The translations under genes were made by a program, and so were the position numbers. Of a stretch of 64,000 nt of DNA, positions 15,112-24,175 are shown one piece after another. This DNA comes from Pseudoluteimonas sp047602125. GTDB lineage: Bacteria; Pseudomonadota; Gammaproteobacteria; Xanthomonadales; Xanthomonadaceae. Positions within the stretch are counted from its first letter, which is position 1. Every line of letters begins with the position of its first letter. The notes below the pieces were generated by a model, which worked only from the letters and a program-made list of their open reading frames with translations, was not told the DNA's origin and ran no database searches. The stretch lies in NCBI GenBank assembly GCA_047602125.1, contig JASGIB010000001.1:2542001-2606000 (forward strand). Reading direction: 5' to 3'.

Positions 15112-16320
15112 ATGACCCCTAACGACTCCCGCGACATCGTCCTCGCTTTTTCCGGCGGCCTCGACACCAGTTTCTGCGTGCCGTGGCTGAAGGAGCGGGG
15201 CTGGAACGTGCACACCGTGTTCGCTGACACCGGCGGCGTGGACACGGAGGAACGCGCCGCCATCGAGCAACGCGCCGCCGAACTGGGCGTGGCCTCGCAC
15301 GCCACCGTCGATGGCGGGCCGGCGTTGTGGAGCGGCTTCGTCAAGCCCTTCGTGTGGGCGGGCGAGGGCTACCAGGGCCAGTACCCGCTGCTGGTGTCGG
15401 ATCGCTACCTGATCGTGGATGCGGCGCTGGCGCGCGCGGCCGAGCTGGGCACCAATGCCATCGCCCACGGCTGCACCGGCATGGGCAACGACCAGGTGCG
15501 CTTCGACCTTGCGGTGAAGGCCAGCGGCGACTACCGCATCGTGGCGCCGATCCGCGAGATCCAGAAGGAGCATACGCAGACCCGCGCCTACGAACAGCAA
15601 TACCTGGAAGAACGCGGCTTCGGCGTGCGCAGCAAGCAGAAGGCCTACACGATCAACGAGAACCTGCTGGGCGTGACGATGTCCGGCGGCGAGATCGATG
15701 CGTGGGAGGCGCCGGGGGAAGGCGCGCGCGGCTGGTGCGCGCGGCGCGAGCAATGGCCGGCCGAGGCGCTGGAAACGACGCTGCGCTTCGCGAATGGCGA
15801 GGCCGTCGCGCTGGACGGCAACGAAATGTCCGGCGAAAAGCTGCTGGCGAAACTCAACACCATGTTCGCGCAGTACGGCGTCGGCCGCGGCATGTACACG
15901 GGCGACACCACCATCGGCCTCAAGGGCCGCATCGTGTTCGAGGCGCCGGGCCTCGCCGCGTTGCTGGTCGCGCATCGCGCGCTGGAAGAGGCGGTGCTGA
16001 GCAAGCAGCAGAACCGCTTCAAGCCGGACATCGGGCGCAAGTGGGTGGAAATCGTGTACGAGGGCTTCTTCCACGATCCGCTCAAGGCCGACCTCGAGGC
16101 CTACCTCGCATCCTCGCAGCGCATGGTCGAAGGCGAAGTCGTGCTGCGCACGAATGGCGGCCGCGTCGATGCCGTCGCCGTGCGTTCGCCGCGCATCCTC
16201 GATTCGAAGGGCGCGACCTACGCGCAATTCGCGGACTGGGGCGTCGAGGAGGCCGAGGGTTTCATCAAGCTGTTCGGCATGAGCTCCACCGTGTGGGCAC
16301 AGGTCAACAAGGGCGCGTGA
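15112..16320 (+). CDS. argG: Argininosuccinate synthase
   Basis: 402 residues. The ATP pyrophosphatase P-loop is LAFSGGLDTS, and AHGCTGMGNDQVRFD and the C-terminal YTGDTTIGLKG are ASS motifs. It condenses citrulline with aspartate. It must use free citrulline, supplied by the deacetylase encoded next. The start is ATG 15112; the longer reading frame to 15028 runs through the repeat and is not used. The stop overlaps the argE' ATG (TGATG at 16318). Confidence 0.96.
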   Translation: MTPNDSRDIVLAFSGGLDTSFCVPWLKERGWNVHTVFADTGGVDTEERAAIEQRAAELGVASHATVDGGPALWSGFVKPFVWAGEGYQGQYPLLVSDRYLIVDAALARAAELGTNAIAHGCTGMGNDQVRFDLAVKASGDYRIVAPIREIQKEHTQTRAYEQQYLEERGFGVRSKQKAYTINENLLGVTMSGGEIDAWEAPGEGARGWCARREQWPAEALETTLRFANGEAVALDGNEMSGEKLLAKLNTMFAQYGVGRGMYTGDTTIGLKGRIVFEAPGLAALLVAHRALEEAVLSKQQNRFKPDIGRKWVEIVYEGFFHDPLKADLEAYLASSQRMVEGEVVLRTNGGRVDAVAVRSPRILDSKGATYAQFADWGVEEAEGFIKLFGMSSTVWAQVNKGA

Positions 16321-17414
16321 TGCTCGACACCGTCCTCCGCCACCTTGAAGCCCTGGTGTCCTTCGACACCCGCAACCCGCCGCGCCGGATCGGCACCGGC
16401 GGGATCTTCGATTACATCCGCGCGAACCTTCCGGGTTTCCGGATCGAAGTCACCGACCACGGCGATGGCGCCGTGTCGTTGTTCGCGCTGCGCGGCCGTC
16501 CGCGCCGGGTGTTCAACGTGCATCTCGACACGGTGCCGTCGTCGGAGGCGTGGAGCGCGGATCCGCTGGAGCTGCGCATCATCGGCGGACGCGCCATCGG
16601 CCTCGGTGCCTGCGACATCAAGGGCGCGGCGGCCGGCCTCGTCGCCGCGGCGAACGCGACCGACGGCGATGCTGCGTTCCTGTTCTCCTCCGACGAGGAA
16701 GCCAACGATCCGCGCTGCATCGCCGCTTTCCTCGGACGCAACCACGGTTTCTCCGAAGCGATCGTCGCCGAGCCCACGCGCTGCGAAGCAATACTCGCGC
16801 ATCGCGGCATCAGCTCGGTGCAACTGGAGTTCAAGGGCGAGGCGGGGCATGCGTCCGGCGCCAACGCTCTGGCCGCGAACGCGTTGCACCAGGCGATGCG
16901 CTGGGGCGCGAACGCGCTGGACCTGGTCGAAGCCGAATCCGCCGCGCGTTTCGGCGGCCTCACCGGTCTGCGTTTCAACATCGGTCGGGTCGAGGGCGGG
17001 ATCAAGGCGAACGTGATCGCACCCAGTGCCGAAGTGCGTTTCGGCTTTCGTCCGCTGCCCTCGCACGACGTCGACGCGCTGCACGCGCGCTTCGGTGCGT
17101 GTGCCGCGGCCGGCGCGCTCGAACGCTATGCCGAGACCTTCCGCGGCCCGTCGCTGCCCGCGGGCGATACGGCCACCGCCGAGGAACGCCGCCTCGCCGC
17201 ACGCGACCTTGCGGACGAATTGGGCCTGCCGATCGGCAACGCGGTCGATTTCTGGACCGAGGCCTCGCTGTTCTCGCAGGCCGGGTTGACCGCCTTCGTG
17301 TACGGCCCCGGCGATATTGCGCAGGCGCATGCCGCCGACGAATGGATCGAACTCGAACAGCTTCGGCTTTACGCCGATTCCATCGTCCGCATCCTCGGGG
17401 GTTCCTCGCCGTGA
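16320..17414 (+). CDS. argE': N-acetyl-L-citrulline deacetylase (ArgE-like M20 peptidase)
   Basis: 364-residue M20 metallohydrolase, annotated as acetylornithine deacetylase in many genomes. Metal-binding motifs are NVHLDTVP, GLGACDIKGAAAG, FSSDEEAND and a C-terminal histidine in GPGDIAQAHAADE. In organisms with acetylornithine carbamoyltransferase the natural substrate is N-acetylcitrulline, giving free citrulline for ArgG. It overlaps argG by 1 base and argAB by 4 bases (GTGA), indicating tight co-translation. Confidence 0.93.
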   Translation: MLDTVLRHLEALVSFDTRNPPRRIGTGGIFDYIRANLPGFRIEVTDHGDGAVSLFALRGRPRRVFNVHLDTVPSSEAWSADPLELRIIGGRAIGLGACDIKGAAAGLVAAANATDGDAAFLFSSDEEANDPRCIAAFLGRNHGFSEAIVAEPTRCEAILAHRGISSVQLEFKGEAGHASGANALAANALHQAMRWGANALDLVEAESAARFGGLTGLRFNIGRVEGGIKANVIAPSAEVRFGFRPLPSHDVDALHARFGACAAAGALERYAETFRGPSLPAGDTATAEERRLAARDLADELGLPIGNAVDFWTEASLFSQAGLTAFVYGPGDIAQAHAADEWIELEQLRLYADSIVRILGGSSP

Positions 17415-18757
17415 CGCCGATCCTCGCCGCGCACAACGTCCACGACCCACAGACGCGGCAGACCATCGTGCGCCTGCTCTCCAGCATGGGCAGCGCGAAG
17501 GAGATCTCGCAATACCTCAAGCGCTTTTCGCAACTCGATGCCGCGCGCTTCGCGGTGGTCAAGGTCGGCGGCGCGGTGCTGCGCGACGACCTCGATGCGC
17601 TGGTGTCCTCGCTCGCGTTCCTGCAGGACGTCGGCCTCACGCCGATCGTGATCCACGGCGCCGGCCCGCAGCTCGATGCCGAACTGTCCGCCGCCGGCAT
17701 CGGGAAGCGGACCATCGATGGACTGCGCGTGACCTCGCCCGAGGCGCTGGCCATCGTGCGCCGCGTGTTCCATGCGCAGAACCTCAAGCTCGTCGAAGCC
17801 CTGCAGGCCGCCGACGCGCGCGCGACGAGCATCGTCTCCGGCGTGTTCGAGGCCGACTACCTGGACCGCGGGCGCTTCGGACTCGTCGGCGAGGTGAAGC
17901 GCGTCGACCTGGCACCGATCCAGGCCAGCCTGCAGGCGGGTTCGATTCCGGTGATCGCCTCGCTCGGCGAAACCGTCGGCGGCCAGATCCTCAACGTCAA
18001 CGCCGATTTCGCCGCGAACGAACTGGTGCAGGTGCTGCAGCCGTACAAGATCGTGTTCCTCACCGGCACCGGCGGCCTGCTCGATGCGGACGGCAAGGTC
18101 ATCGATTCGATCAACCTGTCCACCGAGTACGAGCACCTGATGCGGCAGCCGTGGATCGAAGGCGGCATGCGGGTCAAGATCGAGCAGATCAAGGACCTGC
18201 TCGACGGCCTGCCGCAGGCCTCGTCGGTCTCGATCACCAAGCCGGCGGAACTGGCGAAGGAATTGTTCACACACAAGGGCTCGGGCACGCTCGTGCGCCG
18301 CGGCGAGCGCGTGCTCGAAGCCTCGTCCTGGAACGGGCTCGACCTGGCGCGGTTGCGCAGGCTGGTCGAATCCGCGTTCGGCAAGATGCTGGCGCCGGAC
18401 TATTTCGAAACGACTGCGCTGCATCGGGCTTACGTCAGCGAACACTACCGTGCCGCGGTAATCCTGACCCGCGAGGGCGCCGGCATGTACCTCGACAAGT
18501 TCGCGGTGCTGGACGAGGCTCAGGGCGAGGGCCTGGGTCGCGCGGTGTGGCAGGTGATGCGCGAACGCAATCCGTCGCTGTTCTGGCGTTCGCGCCACGG
18601 CAACCCGGTCAATCCGTTCTATTACGCCGAGTCCGACGGCTGCATCAAGCAGGAGAAATGGAAGGTGTTCTGGTACGGAATGGATGGGCTCGACGCGATC
18701 TGGCGCTGCGTCGCGCATTGCGCGCAACGCCCGGCGACGCTGAAGGAACCGGCATGA
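17411..18757 (+). CDS. argAB: Bifunctional N-acetylglutamate synthase/kinase
   Basis: 448-residue fusion. The N-terminal ~290 residues are an amino acid kinase fold (VVKVGGAVLRDD, VIHGAGPQLDAEL, LTGTGGLLDADGKVI). The C-terminal ~150 residues are a GNAT domain (AAVILTREGAGMYLDKFAV, then EGLGRAVWQVM). It therefore makes and phosphorylates N-acetylglutamate, as shown for the Xanthomonas and Maricaulis fusion enzymes, which resemble the mitochondrial NAGS. In that family arginine inhibits the enzyme. The start is a GTG overlapping the argE' stop; the stop overlaps the argC ATG. Confidence 0.95.
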   Translation: MTPILAAHNVHDPQTRQTIVRLLSSMGSAKEISQYLKRFSQLDAARFAVVKVGGAVLRDDLDALVSSLAFLQDVGLTPIVIHGAGPQLDAELSAAGIGKRTIDGLRVTSPEALAIVRRVFHAQNLKLVEALQAADARATSIVSGVFEADYLDRGRFGLVGEVKRVDLAPIQASLQAGSIPVIASLGETVGGQILNVNADFAANELVQVLQPYKIVFLTGTGGLLDADGKVIDSINLSTEYEHLMRQPWIEGGMRVKIEQIKDLLDGLPQASSVSITKPAELAKELFTHKGSGTLVRRGERVLEASSWNGLDLARLRRLVESAFGKMLAPDYFETTALHRAYVSEHYRAAVILTREGAGMYLDKFAVLDEAQGEGLGRAVWQVMRERNPSLFWRSRHGNPVNPFYYAESDGCIKQEKWKVFWYGMDGLDAIWRCVAHCAQRPATLKEPA

Positions 18758-19713
18758 ATGCGATCCGGATCGGCATCGTCGGCGCGCGCGGCCATGTCGG
18801 CGCGGAGCTGGTCCGCCTGCTGGCTGCGCATCCGCGCTTCGAACTCGCCTGCGTCTCCTCGCGCGAGTTGGATGGCCAGCGCGTGGCCGACCACAACGAC
18901 GCCTACGCAGGCGCCTTGCGCTACTCCAATCCATCGCCGGCGGAACTGGTTGCGCTCGGCGCCGATGCGCTGGTATTGGCGTTGCCGAACGGCAAGGCGG
19001 GCGACATCGTGCGTGCATTCGGCGATGCGAACGCGGATCCCGTGATTGTCGATCTCTCGGCCGATTTCCGCTTCGATCCGGACTGGTACTACGGCTTGCC
19101 GGAACTGACCCGCGCGCACTACACGAGCCAGAAGCGCATCAGCAATCCCGGCTGCTACGCCACCGCGATGCAGTTGGCGATCGCGCCGATGCTCGATGTC
19201 CTCGATGGCCCGGTGCAATGCTTCGGCGTGAGCGGCTATTCCGGCGCGGGTACCTCGCCCGGCGACAGGAACAATGTCGAACTGCTGCGCGACAACCTGA
19301 TGCCGTATGCGCTGACCGGCCATATGCATGAACGCGAGGTTTCGCACCGGCTCCGGCATGCGGTCGAATTCATGCCGCACGTCGCGCCGCATTTCCGCGG
19401 CCTCACCATTACCGCCAACCTGCACCTGCGCGAGCCGATGGCGCCCGGCATCGTGCGCGCGCGCTACCTCGACCGCTACGCGGACGAGCCGCTGGTCGAC
19501 ATCGTCGACAATGCGCCCTGGGTCAGCCGCATCGCCAACCGGCACCACGTCGACATCGGTGGCTTCGCGCTGTCCGACGACGGCAGGCGCCTGGTGGTGG
19601 TGGCGACCGAGGACAACCTGCTCAAGGGTGCGGCCACGCAGGCGCTGCAGAACCTCAACATGGCGTTCGCGCTGGAAGAATTCGAAGGCATCCCGGTGGA
19701 GGCAGGGCCATGA
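18754..19713 (+). CDS. argC: N-acetyl-gamma-glutamyl-phosphate reductase
   Basis: 319-residue NADP-dependent reductase, third step of arginine synthesis. Dinucleotide motif IGIVGARGHVGAEL lies at the N terminus, and the catalytic Cys is in SNPGCYATA. Further conserved segments are GVSGYSGAGTSPGDR and MPHVAPHFRGL. The product N-acetylglutamate semialdehyde is transaminated by ArgD, which is not in this window. It overlaps argAB and argH by 4 bases at each end. Confidence 0.96.
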   Translation: MNAIRIGIVGARGHVGAELVRLLAAHPRFELACVSSRELDGQRVADHNDAYAGALRYSNPSPAELVALGADALVLALPNGKAGDIVRAFGDANADPVIVDLSADFRFDPDWYYGLPELTRAHYTSQKRISNPGCYATAMQLAIAPMLDVLDGPVQCFGVSGYSGAGTSPGDRNNVELLRDNLMPYALTGHMHEREVSHRLRHAVEFMPHVAPHFRGLTITANLHLREPMAPGIVRARYLDRYADEPLVDIVDNAPWVSRIANRHHVDIGGFALSDDGRRLVVVATEDNLLKGAATQALQNLNMAFALEEFEGIPVEAGP

Positions 19714-21008
19714 GCGACCTGTTGTGGCAAAAACCCGGCGTGGCGGTGGACGCGAAGATCCAGGCCTTCCTGGCAGGTGATGACGTGCTGCTGGATCGCG
19801 AATTCTTCCTGCACGACATCGCCGCCAGCACCGCGCATGCCGAAGGCCTGCAGCGCATCGGCATCCTCACGGCAGGCGAGCTCGACGGCCTCAAGCGCGA
19901 ACTGGCGCTGCTGGCCAACGATTTCCGCAACGGCGGCTTCGTGCTGGACGAACGCTACGAGGACGGGCATTCCGCGATCGAGGCGCGCCTGACCGAGCGC
20001 CTGGGCGATGCCGGCCGCAAGATCCACACTGGGCGCAGCCGCAACGACCAGGTCCTGGTGGCGACACGGCTGTGGCTGAAGGAAAAACTGTCGCGCGCGG
20101 CCGCAGTTTCGCGCGAGATCGCGAAAGTCGCGCTGGATCGCGCCGACGTCGAAAGGGATTTGCCGATCCCGGGCTATACCCATCTCCAGCGCGCCGTGGT
20201 GTCCTCGGCCGGCATGTGGTGGGCGGGTTGGGCCGAGGCCTTCATCGACGACGCGATCCGCGCCGCCGATACGCTCAAGCTGGTCGATGCCAATCCGCTC
20301 GGCACCGCCGCCGGTTACGGCGTCAACCTGAAACTGGATCGCGAATACACGACTGCAGCGCTCGGTTTCGCGCGCATGCAGGTGTCGCCGGTCTATGCGC
20401 AGCTCTCGCGCGGCAAGTTCGAACTCGCCGCACTGGAAGTCCTCGGCAGCGCCACCCTGGACCTGCGCCGCATCGCCTGGGACCTGTCGCTGTACACCAC
20501 CGCCGAATTCGGCTTCGTCGCGCTGCCGGCGCAGTACACCACCGGCAGTTCGATCATGCCGAACAAGCGCAATCCCGACGTCGTCGAACTGATGCGCGCG
20601 ACGCACGCCAGCGTTGCCGCGGCGCGTACCGAGATCGAGCAGCTGCTGTCGCTGCCGTCCGGCTACCAGCGCGACCTGCAGGCGAGCAAGGGCGCGATCT
20701 ACCATGGTTTCGGCCGCGGCCTGGCCGCGCTGGAACTGCTGCCGGCGCTGCTGGCCGACATGGAATGGCGCGAAGACCGGCTGCGCGCGGCGATCAACTC
20801 CGGCATGTACGCCACCGATGTCGCGGTGGAAGCCGCGATCGCCGGCGTGCCGTTCCGCGAGGCCTACAAGGCCGCCGCGGCGTCCGTCGATTCGGCCGGG
20901 CAGGGCAGGACGCCGGAAGGCAGCCTCGCCGCGCGCGTCTCGCCCGGCGCCGCAGCGGACCTGCGGCTCGCGGAATTGCGCCGGCGATTCGCCGATCTCG
21001 CCGGCTGA
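19710..21008 (+). CDS. argH: Argininosuccinate lyase
   Basis: 432-residue member of the fumarase/aspartase superfamily and the last gene of the operon. The signature GSSIMPNKRNPDVVEL is present, with HTGRSRNDQV and TH in GYTHLQRAVVSS as other active-site segments. It releases arginine and fumarate. It is slightly shorter than E. coli ArgH (457). A strong palindromic terminator follows 18 bp after the stop. Confidence 0.96.
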   Translation: MSDLLWQKPGVAVDAKIQAFLAGDDVLLDREFFLHDIAASTAHAEGLQRIGILTAGELDGLKRELALLANDFRNGGFVLDERYEDGHSAIEARLTERLGDAGRKIHTGRSRNDQVLVATRLWLKEKLSRAAAVSREIAKVALDRADVERDLPIPGYTHLQRAVVSSAGMWWAGWAEAFIDDAIRAADTLKLVDANPLGTAAGYGVNLKLDREYTTAALGFARMQVSPVYAQLSRGKFELAALEVLGSATLDLRRIAWDLSLYTTAEFGFVALPAQYTTGSSIMPNKRNPDVVELMRATHASVAAARTEIEQLLSLPSGYQRDLQASKGAIYHGFGRGLAALELLPALLADMEWREDRLRAAINSGMYATDVAVEAAIAGVPFREAYKAAAASVDSAGQGRTPEGSLAARVSPGAAADLRLAELRRRFADLAG

Positions 21009-21026
21009 ACTGTGTTCCGCAACGAA

Positions 21027-21050
21027 AAACGCCGCCCCGGGGCGGCGTTT
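21027..21050. terminator. Terminator after argH
   Basis: Perfect 24-base palindrome made of AAACGCCGCCCC and its complement GGGGCGGCGTTT, directly after argH and before the minus-strand tRNA-Pro. It can also terminate the tRNA transcript on the minus strand. Confidence 0.85.
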
Positions 21051-21061
21051 CGCGATTCGAT

Positions 21062-21138
21062 TGGTCGGGGAGACAGGATTTGAACCTGCGACTTCTACGT
21101 CCCGAACGTAGCGCTCTACCAGGCTGAGCTACACCCCG
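21062..21138 (-). tRNA. tRNA-Pro (anticodon CGG)
   Basis: 77-nt tRNA read on the minus strand, with encoded CCA. The anticodon arm is CTACG-TTCGGGA-CGTAG, giving anticodon CGG for codon CCG, which is frequent in this GC-rich genome. D-loop GCTCAGCCTGGTAGAGC and T-arm GGTTCAAATCC are canonical. The acceptor stem (5' CGGGGTG, 3' CTCCCCG) has a U6-U67 mismatch. The C1-G72 first pair and A73 discriminator match bacterial tRNA-Pro. Confidence 0.97.
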
Positions 21139-21203
21139 ACGGCAGAGCGCGGCATTTTAGGGGCCGGAACCGGCCCGGGCAAGTGGTCGCGCGGTCGGCC
21201 GGC

Positions 21204-21209
21204 TAAACT
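21204..21209 (+). promoter_or_regulatory. -10 element of hisS
   Basis: TAAACT about 30 bases before the hisS TTG start. A transcript from about 21216 would include the GGAG ribosome binding site at 21228-21231. No clear -35 element is visible. Confidence 0.45.
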
Positions 21210-21239
21210 AGCGGCCTTACGCGATCCGGAGTCCCGCGC

Positions 21240-22601
21240 TTGATCAAGCCCCGCACCCCGCCCGGCGTCATGGAGCTGCTGCCCCGCGACCAGATCGCCT
21301 TCCAGCGCATGCTGGACGCGATCCGTGGCACCTTCGAGCGCTTCGGTTTCCTGCCGGTGGAAACGCCGGTGATGGAACTCTCCGAGGTGCTGCTGACCAA
21401 GACCGGCGGCGAAACCGAGCGGCAGGTGTATTTCGTGCAGTCCACCGGCGCCCTCGACAAGCAGGAGGAGGGCCGGCCCGAGCTCGCGCTGCGCTTCGAC
21501 CTGACCGTGCCGCTGGCGCGCTACGTGGCCGAGCACGAGCACGAGCTGGCGTTCCCGTTCCGCCGCTACCAGATGCAGCGCGTGTACCGCGGCGAACGCG
21601 CGCAGCGCGGGCGCTTCCGCGAGTTCTACCAGTGCGACATCGACGTAATCGGCAAGGATGCGCTGTCGCCGCGCTTCGATGCCGAGATCCCGGCGGTGAT
21701 CGCCGCGGTGTTCGATGCGCTCGCCATCGGCGATTTCACCATCCAGCTCAACCACCGCAAGTTGCTGCGCGGCTTCTTCGAAGGGCAGGGCATCGAGGGC
21801 GACCAGCAGATGCTGGTGCTGCGCGAGCTGGACAAGCTCGACAAGCGCAGCGAGGACGCGGTGAGGGCGACGCTGGCGGGCGAAGGATTCGGCCTGTCTT
21901 CCGGGGTTGTCGACAGGCTGATGGCGTTTTCGCGGGTGCGTTCGAACGGCCACGCCGATGCGCTGGCGCAGCTCGATGCGCTCGGCGCCGGCACGCCGCT
22001 GTTCGAGCAGGGCCGCGACGAACTGCGCGCGATCCTCGGTCAACTCGCGGCGCTCGGCGTTCCGGAATCGCGTTATGCGCTGAACCTGTCGATCGCGCGC
22101 GGCCTCGACTACTACACAGGCGTCGTCTACGAAACCGTGCTGGACGCCTATCCGCAGATCGGTTCCATCTGCTCGGGCGGGCGATACGACGACCTCGCCG
22201 GCCACTACACCAAATCGAGATTGCCTGGCGTCGGCATTTCCATCGGCCTGACCCGGCTCTTCTACCAATTGCGCGAGGCCGGACTCGTCGCGACCGCGGA
22301 CAGTTCGGTCGACGTGCTGGTCGCGTTGATGGACGATGCCATGCTCGCCGATGCGCTCGCGCTCTCGCAACGCCTGCGCGCCGCCGGGTTGAACGTCGAA
22401 ACCCAGCTCGAACCGCGCAAGCTGGCGAAGCAGCTGCAATACGCGGACAAGGCCGGCATCCGCTTCGTGGCGATACGCGGCAGCGACGAAGCCGCGCGCG
22501 GCACGGTCGCGGTCAAGGACCTGCGCCATGGCGAACAGTTCGAGGCGGGCGAGGGGGAACTCGCGCCTGCGCTGCTCAAGGCGAAGGAAGAAGACGCATG
22601 A
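21240..22601 (+). CDS. hisS: Histidyl-tRNA synthetase
   Basis: 453-residue class II synthetase. Motif 1 region ETPVMELSEVL, motif 2 FRRYQMQRVYRGERAQRGRFREF, the HisRS-specific ARGLDYYTG and GSICSGGRYDDL, and motif 3 GVGISIGLTRLF are all present. The anticodon-binding domain covers about residues 340-453. The start is TTG at 21240, preceded by GGAG with 8-base spacing; no ATG fits. The stop overlaps the ATG of a histidine ammonia-lyase-family gene (ATGA), an unexpected partnership. Confidence 0.95.
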   Translation: MIKPRTPPGVMELLPRDQIAFQRMLDAIRGTFERFGFLPVETPVMELSEVLLTKTGGETERQVYFVQSTGALDKQEEGRPELALRFDLTVPLARYVAEHEHELAFPFRRYQMQRVYRGERAQRGRFREFYQCDIDVIGKDALSPRFDAEIPAVIAAVFDALAIGDFTIQLNHRKLLRGFFEGQGIEGDQQMLVLRELDKLDKRSEDAVRATLAGEGFGLSSGVVDRLMAFSRVRSNGHADALAQLDALGAGTPLFEQGRDELRAILGQLAALGVPESRYALNLSIARGLDYYTGVVYETVLDAYPQIGSICSGGRYDDLAGHYTKSRLPGVGISIGLTRLFYQLREAGLVATADSSVDVLVALMDDAMLADALALSQRLRAAGLNVETQLEPRKLAKQLQYADKAGIRFVAIRGSDEAARGTVAVKDLRHGEQFEAGEGELAPALLKAKEEDA

Positions 22602-24175
22602 AACCGATCCGCCTCGATGGCCTGTCGCTGACCCGTGCGCAACTGGTGGAAGTCGCGCACGGCGCCAGCATCGAACTCGATGCCGCCGCGTTGGAAAAAG
22701 TGGCGCATGCCGCGGATTTCCTCGCCGGCAAGGTCGAGCAGGGGCAACCGATCTACGGTGTGTCCACCGGCTTCGGCAGCAACGCCGACAAATTGCTCGG
22801 CGGCAGCGACGCGTCGATCTACGCCAAATTGCAGCGCAACCTGATCGAAACCCACGCCGTCTGCGTCGGCGATCCCTTCGCGCCGGAAGTGGTGCGGGCG
22901 ATGCTGTGCATCCGCATCAACACCCTGCTGCGCGGGCACTCGGGCATCCGCGTACGGACGTTGCAGGCGCTGGCCGCGATGCTCGATGCGAATGTCGTGC
23001 CGGTGGTGCCGCAACTCGGTTCGGTCGGCGCCTCGGGCGACCTCGCACCGCTGTCGCACCTCGCCATCGTCCTGATCGGCGGCGGCGAAGCCTTCTTCGG
23101 TGGCGAACGCATGCACGGCGGCGAAGCGCTGCGCCGCGCCGGTCTGCAGCCGGTCGAGCTGACCATCAAGGAAGGCCTGGCGCTGAACAACGGCACCGCG
23201 CAGATGCTCGCCACCGGCGTGCTCGCGCTGGCGAAGCTGGAGGAACTGCTCGATACCGCCGACCTTGCCGCGGCGATGACGTTGGATGCCTTCGCCGGGC
23301 GCCTCGGCGCCTACGCGGAACAGGTGCACGCCTTGCGCCCGCATCCGGGGCAGGTGCACGTCGCCGCACGGATGCGCGCGCTGCTCGCGGGCTCCACCCT
23401 GGCCGACATCGCCTATGCGCGCGTTCGCGGCAAGAAAGTGCAGCCGCAGGACAGCTATTCGCTGCGTTGCGTGCCGCAGGTGCACGGCGCGGTGCGCGAC
23501 GCGGTCGCGCAGGCCGCGCGCGTGCTGGAGATCGAACTCAACGCGGTGACCGACAACCCGCTGGTGTTCCCGGACGCCGTCGATGCGCCGCTGGATCGCC
23601 AGGTGATTTCCGCCGGCCATTTCCACGGCATGCCGCTGGCGCTGGCGATGAGCTATGTGAAGGCCGCGATCCCGGTGCTCGCGTCGATTTCCGAACGCCG
23701 GCTCAACAAGCTCGTGGATCCGGCGACCAGCGACGGCCTGCCGGGTTTCCTCGTCGGCAACGAGGACGGCACCGAATCCGGCTTCATGATCGTGCAATAC
23801 ACCGCCGCGGCCATTGTCAACGACCTTGCCAGCCGGGCGATGCCGGCGAGCGTGTATTCGATCCCGACCTCGGCTAACGCCGAGGACCATGTGTCGATGG
23901 GCGCGAACGAGGCGCGGCACGTGCTGGCGATGGTCGCCGACCTTGGCAAGGTGCTGGCGCTGGAACTGATGACCGCGGCGCAGGCGCTGGATTTGCGCGT
24001 GCGCATGGTCGAAGGCGAGGCGCAGCCGGGTCGCGCCGTGGCCGCCGCGCATGCGGTGATACGCGAACGCATCGCCTTCCTCGACCGCGACCGCGCGCTG
24101 GATGGCGACGTCGCCACTGCCTTGCGCCTGGTCGCCGACGGCAGCGTGCTGGCCGCGGCGCGCGCCGCGCTCTGA
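22598..24175 (+). CDS. Histidine/aromatic amino acid ammonia-lyase family protein (MIO enzyme)
   Basis: 525 residues. The MIO prosthetic group triad Ala-Ser-Gly is A145-S146-G147 in GSVGASGDLAPLSHL, and catalytic Tyr is Y53 in IYGVSTGFG. The substrate-selectivity pair is T85-H86, close to the Ser-His of histidine ammonia-lyases, but the usual Glu of HutH (E414 in Pseudomonas) is D409 here. It should eliminate ammonia from histidine or a related amino acid; an aromatic substrate or an aminomutase activity cannot be excluded. No hutU, hutI or hutC lies nearby. It overlaps hisS by 4 bases and the next gene by 1 base. Confidence 0.85.
   Translation: MKPIRLDGLSLTRAQLVEVAHGASIELDAAALEKVAHAADFLAGKVEQGQPIYGVSTGFGSNADKLLGGSDASIYAKLQRNLIETHAVCVGDPFAPEVVRAMLCIRINTLLRGHSGIRVRTLQALAAMLDANVVPVVPQLGSVGASGDLAPLSHLAIVLIGGGEAFFGGERMHGGEALRRAGLQPVELTIKEGLALNNGTAQMLATGVLALAKLEELLDTADLAAAMTLDAFAGRLGAYAEQVHALRPHPGQVHVAARMRALLAGSTLADIAYARVRGKKVQPQDSYSLRCVPQVHGAVRDAVAQAARVLEIELNAVTDNPLVFPDAVDAPLDRQVISAGHFHGMPLALAMSYVKAAIPVLASISERRLNKLVDPATSDGLPGFLVGNEDGTESGFMIVQYTAAAIVNDLASRAMPASVYSIPTSANAEDHVSMGANEARHVLAMVADLGKVLALELMTAAQALDLRVRMVEGEAQPGRAVAAAHAVIRERIAFLDRDRALDGDVATALRLVADGSVLAAARAAL

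Noticed and set aside
15028..16320. Longer argG start at 15028
   Set aside because: The added residues are translated from the intergenic palindromic repeat; ASS homologues start near ATG 15112.
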